From: Sthenelais limicola
Lineage: Eukaryota > Annelida > Polychaeta > Phyllodocida > Sigalionidae
Direction: 5' to 3'
NCBI GenBank assembly: GCA_942159475.1
Contig: OW804097.1
Location: 38,886,298 to 38,950,297, forward strand
DNA: 64,000 nt
Of the stretch, positions 33,952 to 46,017 are shown one piece after another. Every line of letters starts with the position of its first letter. Within the stretch, counting starts at the first letter, position 1. The notes under the pieces were generated by a model. That model made no database searches. It was given only the letters and a program-made list of their open reading frames with translations, and was not told the origin of the DNA. The position numbers and the translations under genes were made by a program.

Positions 33952-34600
33952 GGCCTGTTGCATAATATATCCTTACTTAAAATGTTCCTTTATTTGCTTT
34001 TGCTTTTGCTTTTCTTGCTTAGGTAGGGAGTCCCCACTATAGGAATGAACGAGTTGGTAGACCGCTTTTCATGATAATTTTAATTTTGATAAAATTCTTT
34101 AATAGTAAATATTATGTTGATTCTGGACAAATATTTGATTTTGATTTTTGATGAAATGATAGTAAAATTGATATAACTTTGGTAATACGGAAGGATGAGG
34201 GATAAGAGGAAATTGGGTGGGTGTGGGTGTGGGTGCGTATTGTGAAATGTGGAGGAGAGTGAGAGAGAGTAATGATCAAGCCTGGCATTTCCCACAATGT
34301 ATAAGCCGATTATATTGTATTGTGGAAACAGAAAATTGTATAAATTAACTTTGTAACTGTAAAATGAATTTTACTGACTTGGTTTAATATTCACATGAGG
34401 GCTACACACGCAAACTGTAGTTTGATCAGAGAGTTGTATCCTTCTATAAATGACGATTCAACAAATGTTAAACATACAATAAACAAATTGGGGCCCGTCG
34501 CATAACAAATCCTTACTTAATATTTTCCTGCCTTAGGTACTTTTTCTTGCTAAGCAGCTATCAAGGAACGTGGCAAAAGGAAGGAATTTGTAATACGTGG
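33952..34600 (+). repeat. Two copies of a short dispersed repeat (gggcc-gt-gcataa...atccttacttaa)
   Basis: 33953-33998 and 34492-34540 share ggggcc(t/c)gt(t/c)gcataa and tccttacttaa. A third copy near 54956-55030 has the same tccttacttaa block and ends in a reversed gaaacaggct. Together they suggest a short inverted-end repeat family. The spacer contains g/t-rich sequence (ggtgggtgtgggtgtgggtg, 34217-34236). Confidence 0.4.
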
Positions 34601-37600
34601 ACAATACTAATTTTCAAACATTGTTTACATTGAATGTATTCCTACTGGATGTCATATCTGCAGTATGTTTGAAACATAAAAGAACACGTTGCCAAACGCG
34701 AAGGTGTCTCAAGTTCAATCTTAATGCTCAAACAACCTTGCCATTCACACATCAGCAAATAACATTTCATTGTCATGACTGAATAATCCTAGCATATTCG
34801 ATGTGTTAACACATACTCATCATAAATCAAAGCAAAATCCAGGAGTTGATTTGTTTGTGTTCATAAAAATGTATTCAGCTAAAGCGAACACATCAAAGAT
34901 ACTTCTCTCAGTAATAACTAATCGAGAGGGTGGCAGTGCATCTTTTAGTGCGGTAGCTGATGGATAAGAAATAGGAGAAGGCCTATAAGCACTTTATGGC
35001 AAAATATGAACATGTGCATTAGCCCCAGTGATTAGCTTGGGAGGTCTGCCATGAACTGAGGGTGAATAGAACAATTACTGTACCCCCTCTCTCCCTCTCA
35101 ACCTCCGCTGTATCACCTCTTGCCAGGGCCTAATTATGGAAGATGGGGGGGGCACTTCCTACGAAACCAACAGCTATTAAAAACAGTTTTCCTTTGTTTC
35201 TGTGTGAAAAGCGCATCTAAATGGAAACATTGATTTATAACCGGATTATTTGCCATAACCACAAATAATTATGTCACAGTTTACGACTATATGTCTAGTG
35301 GCAATGGCAATAAGGCTCTTGTTGACAATAGGACAATCCCTGTTCATTGAGATCCTGGCACATTCACCAAACCAGCGTCTATACCTTTGTTGTAGAATAC
35401 ATTCTCATTTAAGATTGTAGAAGGTAAAATTAATTAATATTATTAAAACTTTATTTCCGTTTTGATTTACATAATGTTGTTTCTACGACTAATCGGATAT
35501 ACGTCGCACGTCTCTGCCGTTGGCAGCTCTTCCAACGGGACCTTCTATTTCTACCGTGTCTGGTACATGATAAAGCAAAACAAAACATATATACACATAT
35601 TTGAATAAGAAGTATACGTAGCCACTGTCACAGTGGGGCTAATAAGTAGCCTTGCAGTTTCAACAATCAAGATAGTTATATGGTGTAAGTCATGCTTACA
35701 TAAAAGGTGTCTATGATAACGAGCTCATGTGTCCCTAATAATTATGTAATTTACCTTTAATTTCTCTTTATGGTACAGTATTGTACCGAGTTGAAACAAG
35801 GGTACATGGTGAGTCTACCTATTATAAGTTTCCGGATGTGCTCTCAGCTCTGTTATACTTATGTCAATGATGCTATGGGATAAACACATGCTATCAGTAG
35901 TTTACTTTCCTTTTTATTCAAACGTTCAAACGAACTTGAGAAAATGGGCAGTTTTATATCTTGTGTCCTAAATGTATAGCCTCTTGTGGCTCCAGTACCA
36001 TACTCGATCTTCGTGCATTCACCAAATGAATAAAACAGTTTTAACTGTTCAAGGACAAGCCAGCTAGTTCACTCACAGATCCTTTTAAGACCTTTGCAAG
36101 AGTTTCTAAACATTTTCTAAACGAGTCCTTTTGAGAAGGCAACAAAGCATTCACATCTGTTCGAATTATCCTCTTTCAACCGCATCCAACGGTACAGTCA
36201 TTCTTCTGCAGCGATTACAAATTTCCACTTTTACTCTATTCATTCTCAAATAAAGGAGTTGGGAGGCACACCATTCACATACACACATTACAACTCCCCA
36301 CTTTTATTGCTAGTACCCTCCTCCACGGGGCACTTTTTTTCCTGGCGTAGGTATTCTAGCGGAACTCTTTCCGTTCAGGCAACCACTTCCGGTCGGCCTT
36401 TATGCTGCAGAGGCGGAGTAACATGAGAGCTGACATTAAATTAGTTCTTACATACGCCGTCGCCTTACATAATAGGTGGAATAGGCATTGAAACCTCAAC
36501 CTGTGCACAATGACTCAAAAAAGAATATATCAAATTGTAAGGAATACTTTTTGTTTATTATGTTTCTGGGGACACTGTCGTAAATGAATGAATTGATTTA
36601 AAGTGTTACTCCATCTTTGATCAATAATGAGATGCTTAAGCAGTTCTTAGCTTTAAGCCAGTGATAGTAAACATTTGGACAGCTAAAATCTATTTCTATA
36701 TATTCAGTTTGATAATTTTATTTTTGAAAAAATAAGTTTGCAATATTTCAGGCGGACAATTATAGTAAAGTTAAGTTGCTAAATATACTCCATAGATGTA
36801 TATATTTATTACACTGTCTTGGAACTTGTATTTATACAACCTCAAGGGCACCCTAAAAATGAAAATATTCCAGCAACGAGATAACAAGTAAATAAATTAC
36901 TTTGAAAAATATCTATTTTGCGACTTGTGACTCATTTTCCTGGAACACATCACACATGATTGAAGCATGTTATATAATGAACATCTATCTGCACTTGTGC
37001 CGAGTGTCGTGAGGCGACCCTTTGTATTTTCAGTGTTAATGCATTCATTCACTCTGGAATGGACAATTTAATGAGATGCTTTACAAATCATCCTATTCCT
37101 GAATCCTCCCCACCCCCACCCCACCCAAGAAATTAAGCACAATATAATGTAACTGGCGTCGTTCCCTTTGAAATAAAATAATGTCACTTACTCACATCAG
37201 AATCGATGGAGTAAACAAAGTTTCTCACTTTTTTGTACAAAAATGGGTTCTGATGACATTGCATTGCTTTCCTTTCCCTTTCTTTAGGAATGTCTTTGTT
37301 ATCCTGCATATATGAGAATACCTTTGTAATCTCATATTCCTCATCTTTTTTTTAAAAAAATGTTTCAAGTGCACAATATCGAAGGAATGTTTCTGATTAA
37401 AATTCTTCAAGGACCCAGCGAGCCAATAATTCAATTTCAGAAAGATCTAATCAGACGAGATTTGGTTTTTAGAGGGTTATTAGAATCGTTATTAAACCTG
37501 ATGAGAAAAGTTCTAATGCTTGAGCCTACCTAGGTGCGTGCAATAAAGCGCACTTAGCCAATCTAGGACATTGACAATATTTTATTATGATAGAGGAGGG

Positions 37601-39100
37601 AAATATAATAGAGGGAGTGGTCTCAGGGCATACACTAGTGGTGTGACTTGCTTTTTCATTGGATTTTGGTCTATATATTTCAGGTCCTCGTTTACTGGAT
37701 ATGACAGATACATTAAAGGTAAGTTATAAGATAATAATTTCCTGAGTGCAAAAACAAAGGAACAAAGACAATATTTGTAGATATTGTATGTGTTACTTAA
37801 GGCGCAAACAGGACATGTACATCGGCATTATTCTGCAGTTCTCCCAGTGCATGCCTGAATATATACGCTTCATATGTAAAAGCTGTATGGAATTACATAC
37901 ATATACCAACGGGTCATAATGCAAACATGCAACGGCTAAGATTCAAGAGAAGGACTACAGTCAATCAATACCTTATGTGAATCGCTATGATATAATATTA
38001 AAAACAAAAAATCCATTACTTTTGTACGAATATAATTTCGACACAAATATACGCGTAATCCCATAAGGATTGTATTCTCGCGTCGCCTCGTATGTATATT
38101 TGTGTCGTGTGTGTTTCATATCGTTTGTTATATATGAAAACATGAAAGTAGCATCTTGATCGCAACTATTTGTTTCTTTCTTCCTCCTACCAGAACTGAT
38201 TTCACCTCATTCCATACCAATTCCTCTGTGTTAACAGCTGTTACCATTATATGATTGATTAGGTGTAACTTTAAGACAGAAAGAGAATAATAGCAGACCT
38301 CGAGAAATGGGTCACCTGCTCATTTCCATCCTGGCTAAATATATATTTGTTTTTATCATTATTCAAATTTATTAAAAGCTCTCGTGCCTGAATACATGCA
38401 GGGATTTGTAGCTGGGAATCAGGTTGTAAATTCTGCCGTTCCACTTTTCTAAAAAAAGGTCTGTCCTTCTGCGAGTTTGGAAGAAATACCCAAATTGAAA
38501 CTGCTTGAAACGACAAAAATGAATCCTTTTTACCATAAAATACCAATTCATTTGCCATCAACGCACCAGGGTTTAAACAAGAGAGAAACAGTTTTTTCCA
38601 GGGCCTGATATTTAATGATGAGTCATTGTTTCAGTTACACCGGAAGCACTCTTCATTACTGGAGGGAGAAATGCTCACGAGATACTTCAATTACTTGCCA
38701 ATGCAGACTTTGTGCAAGGAAATAATCGATTTGGAAACTTTGGCTCCTGAATCTGTCAGTTTCCAAACAATAGAAATGTTTTTCCTCTGTGGAATATTGA
38801 TTAAAATCCTGCATACTCTGTACTTGCTCACGAGTGAATTCCGAGCTGGCGGGTGGGGGCCGTAGGGCTTAATGGGACCCGGATGATCCCATGCCTTAGG
38901 ATGAAGGGATATAGAATTTCTTTGAGACTTTCTCACAATTAAATAGCAACAATCATTGAGAAAATGTTTAACATAATAAGCAGATAAAATGTCTTTCTTT
39001 CTGTTTTTCTATTTAGGAAATCTTAATTTTTTATGCATGCATTTTATATAATAGAGGCACGGAAATGTTAAAAGTTGTATGATGTATATTCAGTTATCTT
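34601..39100. other. Non-coding stretch
   Basis: No gene supported. 36330-36430 is locally GC-richer and carries an ETS-like acttccgg (36386-36393), but nothing else supports a promoter. Confidence 0.4.
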
Positions 39101-39106
39101 CTTATC

Positions 39107-39265
39107 TCAGCCCCCCCCCCCCCCCCCTCAGCCCCTTGCCTTGCCTCCACTCGACCCCCTCTGCTCCCCTCAGTCCCCAGTCTCCCGAGCACTCTTCAAC
39201 CCCCTCAGCCCCTCCCCCTCAGCCCTCAGTCCCCATGCGTAGTTCCCCTCAGTCCCCCAGCCTGT
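39107..39265 (+). repeat. C-rich CCCCTCAG-type low-complexity region
   Basis: A run of about 17 C followed by imperfect cccctcagcc units, of the same type as 15700-16230. Confidence 0.8.
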
Positions 39266-40900
39266 CCCTAGTTGATCCCGGGATCCCGCCTGCAATGCTG
39301 CCTTCCTTGCATGAGTTATTTTCACTGTGAAAACCATGATGGAATTGACAGGCGGACATGTGGTTTTATTTCTCCTGTGGCGCAAAAGTCCTCAACTAGT
39401 TTTATTTATCTTGCGTCCAAAATTCTGGGGAGTTCATGTTTCCTTTTGAATCTTCGGAGCTGATGTATTCTGTATTGTTGCATTCATGAAATCATTCACT
39501 GGGCAGTACAATTTTATAAATATAGGGTTTCATGCTTCAAGGCGTGGAATGACACATCCATGAAAACATTCCTTGCAATATATGAAAATGCTTGCTTGAA
39601 TGCTTGCTTGAAAGGGAAACTATTGGGTTGATGTATTGCCCCGGTATAAAATTCTTGCATATAGCATCCGATATTGCTAATATCATATACAGCATAATCA
39701 CTAGTCCAATAGAGGAATTGGAAGTACGTATACCATGTCTGATACATAATATCCTGGGATGAATATAGTTCAAATTATTGAAACAATTACTGACCATGTA
39801 ACTCCTGGAGTTCTTAACTACTATCTATTGTTGGGAAAATACGCTGACGGGTGCCATGCCCTACCCTTTCACAGGGGTGGATCCCAGGGGTTCCAAAACA
39901 GAGAGGCTGTATCTTGACGACTAGAGCAAGAACGGTAATTCCGTCAGAGGTCTTCATTATAAGATCTTAGAATCACCTATAAAAGTTAATATTTTATTGA
40001 TTCTAATGAAACAAAAGAATTGATGTATTCAATGCCGGAGGCGGCAAAGAATGCACCTAGATTCCGTCAAAGGTTGCCTGTTTGTTTTTTGAAGAATATC
40101 TTATATAATTCCTTGCAAATATTCACATCCAATATGGGACCATACAAACCTACTATTGCACATATTTGTACTCCTTAAACTCATTTGTATTTAATCATAC
40201 GCCCTGGTTCATATTTCCAATCATGCAGCATTTCTGTTATGTGTTCTAAACTATCCCATCCATTAGTAGGACAATTTATAGCGAAGCCATTACCCTCCAA
40301 TCGCTAGAAATGGGTTTTCTTTCAGGTCGTAAGGGTCTCAAATTAAGCACCAGTGCACTGGAGGTACATTAGGGGAATCGTAGATGAATTAGTCCAATTA
40401 AGGAAGGTTGCAGGGTTTATCATATTTCACCCATTCTGAATAGGGTGTCCCTGATTGGTTTCCATGGATCGCTCCCATAAAAAAATAACCCAAAAGATTT
40501 CCTTCAGATACCAGGAGATAATTGGTCTCATCACAAAATATCCAATGCGTGAGTGGTACTGTTGCCGTTTGCAAAATTAATTGGATTGTGTGAAATGTGT
40601 GTCAACTTTAGAAGGAAAATATTTGTTTTTTCTGTGAAATTGTCCAATGTATCGCATCAAAGAAGTATCCAGCATCTATATGGTGTATTCATTCATTTTT
40701 CAATTTGGAAGTTTTCCCTAATGTTTAAGAAACACCCTCTTTATGCATTTGAGCATGGCATTATATTTCAAGATTGACATGACATGACAGCATTGGGGTA
40801 AAAAACATAAAGTGGAATTAAATGATTGATATGACCGAGTAGCAAGGGGATTCCTCCTGATAAATCGATTGTTTAATAATACATGATTGGTATGGCGTTT
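39266..40900. other. Non-coding stretch
   Basis: Nothing recognised apart from a 12-bp direct doublet (tgcttgcttgaa, 39590-39611). Confidence 0.4.
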
Positions 40901-40949
40901 TGATACAAGGATAATTTGATACAAGGATAATTTTGATACAAGGATAATT
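40900..40949 (+). repeat. 16-bp tandem repeat, three units (tgatacaaggataatt)
   Basis: Three consecutive units, directly upstream of the LINE remnant at 40962. Confidence 0.85.
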
Positions 40950-40961
40950 GGCGCAATCTAA

Positions 40962-41205
40962 GATGGTACGGCCACATTTCCAGATCAAGAGGACTTGAAA
41001 AGACCATTCTGCGAGACACTTTACAAGGATGAGGAAGGAGGAAAAGACAAAGGAGCAGATGGGAAGACAACAACCAAGAGAGGACAGAAGGGGCCCTTTG
41101 CTGACACCCAAAGACTGTCCGATGATAGACGGAGATGGAGAGTCTTGGTTTCTATAGTCCTCAGTGGCGCAACAACGACCTTTAAGGCTACGGGATTGAC
41201 GATAA
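40962..41205 (+). pseudogene. Frameshifted LINE ORF2 C-terminus
   Basis: Translation starts LRWYGHISRSRGLEKTILRD, then a stop and a frame change, then WEDN and DRRRWRVLVS. This matches the conserved tail of RTE/Jockey-like invertebrate LINEs (W-x-GH-x-x-R-S-x-G-L, R-W-E-D-N, R-x-x-W-R-x-L-V). The 5' part is absent. It is a different clade in style from the LINE at 46018. Confidence 0.6.
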
Positions 41206-41584
41206 CGTATGTCTTTATATATATATCATATAATATCCTGAAGGATGCTTTGGGTTTAGAAGATCAACGCAAAGTTCTCATCAAAGTAGGACCACTTTCA
41301 AGAAACTATTTCCATATCTCAGGTCAAAGTTTTGTCCCAGAGATTTCACTTATGAACTAATGCTCCAGGGTTCCCCAGTCTAGGCCCAAACTTGAGAGAG
41401 TCCCTTCAAATGAAGGGAACGCCTCTCGCCTCAAAATGTAAAGTGCCATTATAATTCCATTGAGCCCGCAAAATGTCATTATATTCCCATTAAAGTGGTA
41501 AGTCTTAGGTCAGGAAACCGATTAGCGAAGTAGGCTGACATACCATTCCTATCTGATCTGAGGGTTTGCACCTAGAGTGTCCTG

Positions 41585-41700
41585 AGGGCTGTTGCACAAC
41601 GAAATTCAACGAACAAACAGGATAACCTCCTTGTAGGGTCTAAGAACCAGCAGGAATAGCCACAACTAGCACTCTGTTGCACAATGCCTTGTCCTAAACC
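41585..41700 (+). repeat. Short repeat with agggctgttgcacaa end
   Basis: agggctgttgcacaa (41585-41599) recurs inverted at 51348-51362, and ctgttgcacaatgcc recurs at 41682-41696. It is a dispersed short-repeat family that happens to flank the LINE region on both sides. Confidence 0.4.
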
Positions 41701-41959
41701 TTCCTTGTTGTATCTGCTGGAATTATTATGATTATGGAACACAGTTCCACTGATGTGTTATAACCAACAATATCAAATGTCCCTACTTGCGTTGTGGCAA
41801 GCGTCGGAAATTGGAATAATATCAACTTTAAAAAATGTATGTAAACTATAACCGGAATGATCTAAATGAATAATGCAACTTTTGTAGAATTTTCATGAGT
41901 CTGTGTGAATATCAATGTAATCATCGAAACCAGCTCAATAAAATTTCTTTTAAAAAAAA

Positions 41960-42590
41960 TCTCTGCACGTTTGTGGGTGTACTCCACTAAATATAGGTGG
42001 TGTGGACCCAGTCAAAATGTGGGTAATCCAAGGAGTGATGTCACACAGGGGGGATATTCCAACCTAGATTATTACTTCTTTGATTGTTTGTTTTGAAGTG
42101 CTCAGGGTCAATATAGTGGATACTAAACATAGACCTGTTTGATTGACAGGCCACACACACATATGGAGAGAGTGACTAAGGTACATCAATGAACCTGCCA
42201 CGAGGAAGCCTCATAGCCACGAATTTCCAAAACATAAAAAAATGAATATTAAATGTGGAGAACTTTCAATATATCATTTTTTGCTCATCATGATGTGATA
42301 TATATCAATGAAAAAATTGTAGGAACCTTCAAATTAGGTATGAACATACTTAGGATAACCCTGTAGGTCGTCCTAAGTTTTCATTGGGCAACAGAATTTT
42401 AGCCTTAAAATTTGTCCCCAAGAACGAGTAGAAATGTACATCATTAACCCACTGTTGTACATTTCATATGGCTGCACATTCGTTGAAATACCTGCTCATT
42501 CATAGGTGTACCCTACTAGAAGGTGTGGGCCCAGTTAAACAGGGGTAATTTCATATATTGACGTCATGCATAGGGGATATTCCAACCTAT
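41960..42590 (+). repeat. Two related ~100-bp segments in direct orientation
   Basis: 41972-42068 and 42500-42582 share gtgtac(t/c)c, a tggac/gggccc-cagt core, gggtaat, gacgtcat/gatgtcac and ggggatattccaacct. The intervening ~420 bp is unrecognised. Confidence 0.5.
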
Positions 42591-42791
42591 CATCAACGAA
42601 AAGGCAATGAGCAGGCCTCATGTTCTTAAATGTTGATTAGCAACACTTCTTGTATGGTCCTTATAATGCACTTGATCTTCACCAATAGTTCAGAATAATT
42701 TATGTATGGCATGTCTAGATTTGATAGGGAATTTTATTTTAGTATCAACGATTAAATTAATTAAATAATAAATGGGAACGAACAAGCGTCT
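42591..42791 (+). other. Leader upstream of the NADAR ORF
   Basis: AT-rich. The NADAR frame has an in-frame TAA at 42762-42764, so the ATG at 42792 is the first available start. A possible splice acceptor (ttttattttag, ending 42741) lies upstream, so an untranslated upstream exon cannot be excluded. Confidence 0.3.
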
Positions 42792-43607
42792 ATGAATTGG
42801 TTGTGCAACAGGTTCTCATTCGCCTACCTGAGCAATTTTTACCAGACGCGCTTCGAATTTGACTCAGAGATCTATGATTCAGTTGAACAAGCTTTTGCAC
42901 ACCAGAAAGCGGTTAGACATGGACTCCCTGATATCGCTGATAGTGTGATGTGTAATAGAGACCCGCGTGAGATAAAGGCGAAGGCTGACAAAATTGAGAA
43001 GTCGAATGATTGGAAATCTATTGAACTAGACATTATGCAAAATCTTGTGGAGGCGAAATTCCTACAGAACCCTGTGATACAACAGAAGCTCGTTGATACA
43101 AAGGATCTTGGCCTTTATGAGGCTACTACCAACATGTTCTGGGCCACTGGTTGTCACCTTGGAGACCCTGCCTTGACGAAAGGGGGATGGACAGGGAAAA
43201 ACAACCTTGGTAAGATTATCATGAAGGTACGTACCATGATAAGAGATGCTTCCTCAACTGGTAATCTGGAGGAGCTTGTACGGATGTCCAAACACACGAG
43301 AAAGCAACGGAAGTCGATGAAGAAGATGCCTACTCCGGCAAGGGATGCCACCTTGACGAAGAATGCAGCCGCTGGCGCCGAAGGGGCCTCTGCCAGCCCA
43401 CTTGGTCTAAAGGAACACATTCAACAGTTACCTATAGACAATCGTTTTGCTGTTCTGAACAGTGAAAGTGAGGTTAATCGACTACGTGGTGAGGACGACT
43501 ACTTGTTTAATACACGTGAAGAAGCCCCAATGGAAGATGGTAATACTACAATGTCTTCTACAATCTCAAACGACTCAAGAATATTCTCAGGAGATATTAC
43601 TGCTTGA
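42792..43607 (+). CDS. NADAR-domain (YbiA-like) protein, possible LINE ORF1
   Basis: 271 codons starting at ATG 42792. Residues 8-150 read as a complete NADAR domain: YLSNFY (12-17), SVEQAF with Glu 32 and a following Lys 39, NDWKSIELDIM (72-82), AKFLQNP (88-94), LYEATTNMFWATG (108-120) and GKNNLGKIIMKVR (135-147). NADAR enzymes cleave N-glycosidic bonds of ADP-ribose conjugates or riboflavin intermediates; some remove ADP-ribose from guanine in nucleic acids. The tail (155-271) is basic near 166-180, then low-complexity, and carries LPIDNRFAVLN, a phrase like those in LINE ORF1 or gag-like proteins. The ORF lies on the same strand 2.4 kb before a LINE ORF2. After the TGA at 43605-43607 the same frame stays open for 59 codons. 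Either a LINE ORF1 with captured NADAR or an unrelated gene is possible. The domain call is strong; the linkage is inference. Confidence 0.8.
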   Translation: MNWLCNRFSFAYLSNFYQTRFEFDSEIYDSVEQAFAHQKAVRHGLPDIADSVMCNRDPREIKAKADKIEKSNDWKSIELDIMQNLVEAKFLQNPVIQQKLVDTKDLGLYEATTNMFWATGCHLGDPALTKGGWTGKNNLGKIIMKVRTMIRDASSTGNLEELVRMSKHTRKQRKSMKKMPTPARDATLTKNAAAGAEGASASPLGLKEHIQQLPIDNRFAVLNSESEVNRLRGEDDYLFNTREEAPMEDGNTTMSSTISNDSRIFSGDITA

Positions 43608-43787
43608 AGGTATCAAAGGGACGCTAACGCCAGCAATGTCGTTCTAAATGAAATATTAAATCAGACTAGGACTAGGTTTACGCCAAAAGTTGCATCGACA
43701 CCCTCCTCGGAGTTTCGCTCTAGGAGTCGTGTTGAGAAGGCAAAGAACCAGACACAACAGTCTACGGACGTTGTACCACCTGAGTGA
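43608..43787 (+). pseudogene. In-frame continuation of the NADAR ORF after a TGA
   Basis: The same frame continues for 59 codons to a TGA at 43785-43787, with a basic, polar composition (RSRSRVEKAKNQ) like the preceding tail. This suggests the TGA at 43605 is a recent nonsense change or a readthrough stop. A GTGAGA (43783) and a tttcattcag-like acceptor (ending 43829) could also define a 47-nt intron; this is weak. Confidence 0.4.
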
Positions 43788-43987
43788 GAACATTTTTCCT
43801 ACGTGTAATATGCATATTCCTTCATTTCAGATACCTCCATTTGAGAGAATGTATGGTTAAAACTTATACATGTGACGAACAGCTGATCACGTCTTGTTTA
43901 TACTCTGACCACACTGTCCTCGTTGGGCAAGTAAAATTACGGTGCAGATCGGGCAACACATGTTTCAAATGTGTAATTCACCCCGCC

Positions 43988-44200
43988 ATAAATTTACACT
44001 TGTCCCGTAAACCATGCCCCCGTAAACCATGCCCCCGTAGCCGCAGAGGTGTAATTCAGGGTAGCGTAGCTCAGATCGCGCTACAAGAGTATGAAACAAA
44101 AAGCTGTGAGGCCCAGCCGTCGTGCGAGCTTCCAACCTTCACATCTACAAGCCAACGTTTTAACCACTACACCACGGCTGCTGGTTGGATTTGTTAGGCT
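43988..44200 (-). repeat. tRNA-derived repeat (minus strand) with adjoining 14-bp doublet
   Basis: On the minus strand, 44116-44180 begins GCCGTGGTGTAGTGGTTA, a perfect box A of the Glu/Asp tRNA type. The box B position (GGTTGGAAGCT) is degenerate. A 14-bp direct doublet (cgtaaaccatgccc) lies at 44003-44031. Best read as a SINE or tRNA relic inserted between the NADAR ORF and the LINE. Confidence 0.45.
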
Positions 44201-46017
44201 TAATTCTGCAAGTGAAAGCAGCATATGAGTAATTCTCCCAAACGGGCAGCATTTGATTTCAGGGTGCCATTAAAAAAAAATCGTTCAAATCTCTACAATC
44301 ATTGGTGTACGAAGCAGGGAATATCAACATAATGCAGGTGAAGTTTGGGAAGGCAGGGACAAATATTTCGATTCATACACCTATGCTTCAAATACCTATA
44401 TTTTCCCTATTATTTTGGCCGTATTATATCTGAATAATCAAATGATTTAGTTGAAGATTGATGTTAACTACCCATTAATTAGGCTTGCAAAATTAAATGA
44501 AAGGTCAGGTATATTGAATACATTCAAAGCGCCCCCTTGTGGGAACAATTCGATCTGCTTTTTATATTTGGAGACGAGACATAGCACAAGTAAATGTGAT
44601 AAGATTGTATTTGTGGTGACAGCTGATAATGCAGCTTTAAGTAATGTATAACAGATGTTCTGTCTACCTATAAACAACGTAATGATATGGACTATTTGGG
44701 TTACCTATTTACATAGAGCGCCCATGATTCCAGGGCTCCCATTTGTGGTGTTGAATCTGTAAGATGTGATACAGATACAAACGAAAAAATCGATGGAAAC
44801 ATAGAGCTATGTATATATGATATGAATGTTAGAGTTTTGATATCCACAAGATAGGTTGAAATAACAAAAATGTTATTTAGAAAAAATATTGAAGATATAT
44901 CACATGTCGTAACGCTACAGAAAATATTCTCTTGCCAGTTGAAGGAATTTTATGTATGGGAATAAAAGGTTTCAAAATCATCATGGGCTATAGCAACTTT
45001 TTTCATGTGTGATCATCTCAAAAAGTAGGTTGTAGAGACCCTGGGCTGGAAAACCGATTGGGAGAATTCCTCATATAATTATGTGATGTGTTACAGAGTT
45101 ACAGAAAAACCTATTTTTTAAAGGTTATGGTGTACATATCGTTTACCAGACACTGCTATTTCGTTCATCAATGCTACAATGAAATGTGTATTCATTTCCA
45201 CACCTTCATGCCTTGTTATAGCTAGTGATATATATAGCCATTGGTTAAGACAAAAGCTACACAAGCTTTCCCACCTGGGCGCTACAAGCTACAGCGCTGC
45301 GCCATATATCTACCCAAAGTGAGGGGGCCACAAAACCAAGGCGAATTACACTTATTTTGAGGGTGTGGCGCTGTAGTTCTACGCTTTTTCAGGACAGTGC
45401 ATGCTGCTTCCGGTACGGTTGCACTCGGCACCTTGACCTAGTTCGATTGTCGTAAAGTGTACCCGTCCTTATTGATGTTCTAGAGTGTTAGTATAAGATA
45501 AATTGTTTCTCTAAAAGGTTTAAATAAGTGATTTGAGTAAAAATACTATATTACTGATCGGATTTGAACGTTTATTCTTCTTGTCGCGCTGATTACGTTA
45601 CGACATACTAACCCACTTACTGGGACTGTCATGGCGGCCGAAGGACATGTCGCGGCGAGAACCAGCTAAATGTACTTAGGTTAGTCGTGAATATCTTTTT
45701 GTATTTTTGTTTATTTGTCTCCATTGTTTGTGAACATGTTGCTCAACCCTGTGTGTACCCATGTAGTTATTTTCGTGCCTCGACTTTATGTACTTTCTAT
45801 GCTACTTAGTCACCGGCTACTCTTTTTCGCCGGTCGACCATGCATATAGTGCTCTTGGTCATCTTGTCAGGATGACTCGACACTGGGCCTGCGGGTCTAG
45901 TGTGGAGTCACTCTCACAAATGGCAATGGGGTTTTTGGTTTGTGATGAAAATGAATGTATGTTTTTAGTTGTTTTTTTCATATATGCGTGTAAAAAGATG
46001 ATGCAAATTTTGCAGTA
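44201..46017. other. Spacer between NADAR ORF and LINE ORF2; probable LINE 5' region at its end
   Basis: 44201-45230 has no recognisable gene; 44598-44645 holds a reversed copy of the cttaaagctgcatt-type repeat. From about 45260 the GC content rises. A 12-codon ATG frame starting MAAEGH is at 45631-45669, in a YY1-like catggcggc context that recalls LINE 5' UTRs. A 76-codon frame (45788-46018) ends in TAATG, overlapping the ORF2 start. The exact 5' end of the LINE was not found. Confidence 0.35.

Noticed and set aside
45677..46015. Possible intron (ag|gttagt ... ttttgcag) joining a short MAAEGH frame to LINE ORF2
   Set aside because: A LINE copied from RNA should not keep an intron, and the splice sites are weak. 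The 5' region is better read as LINE leader.
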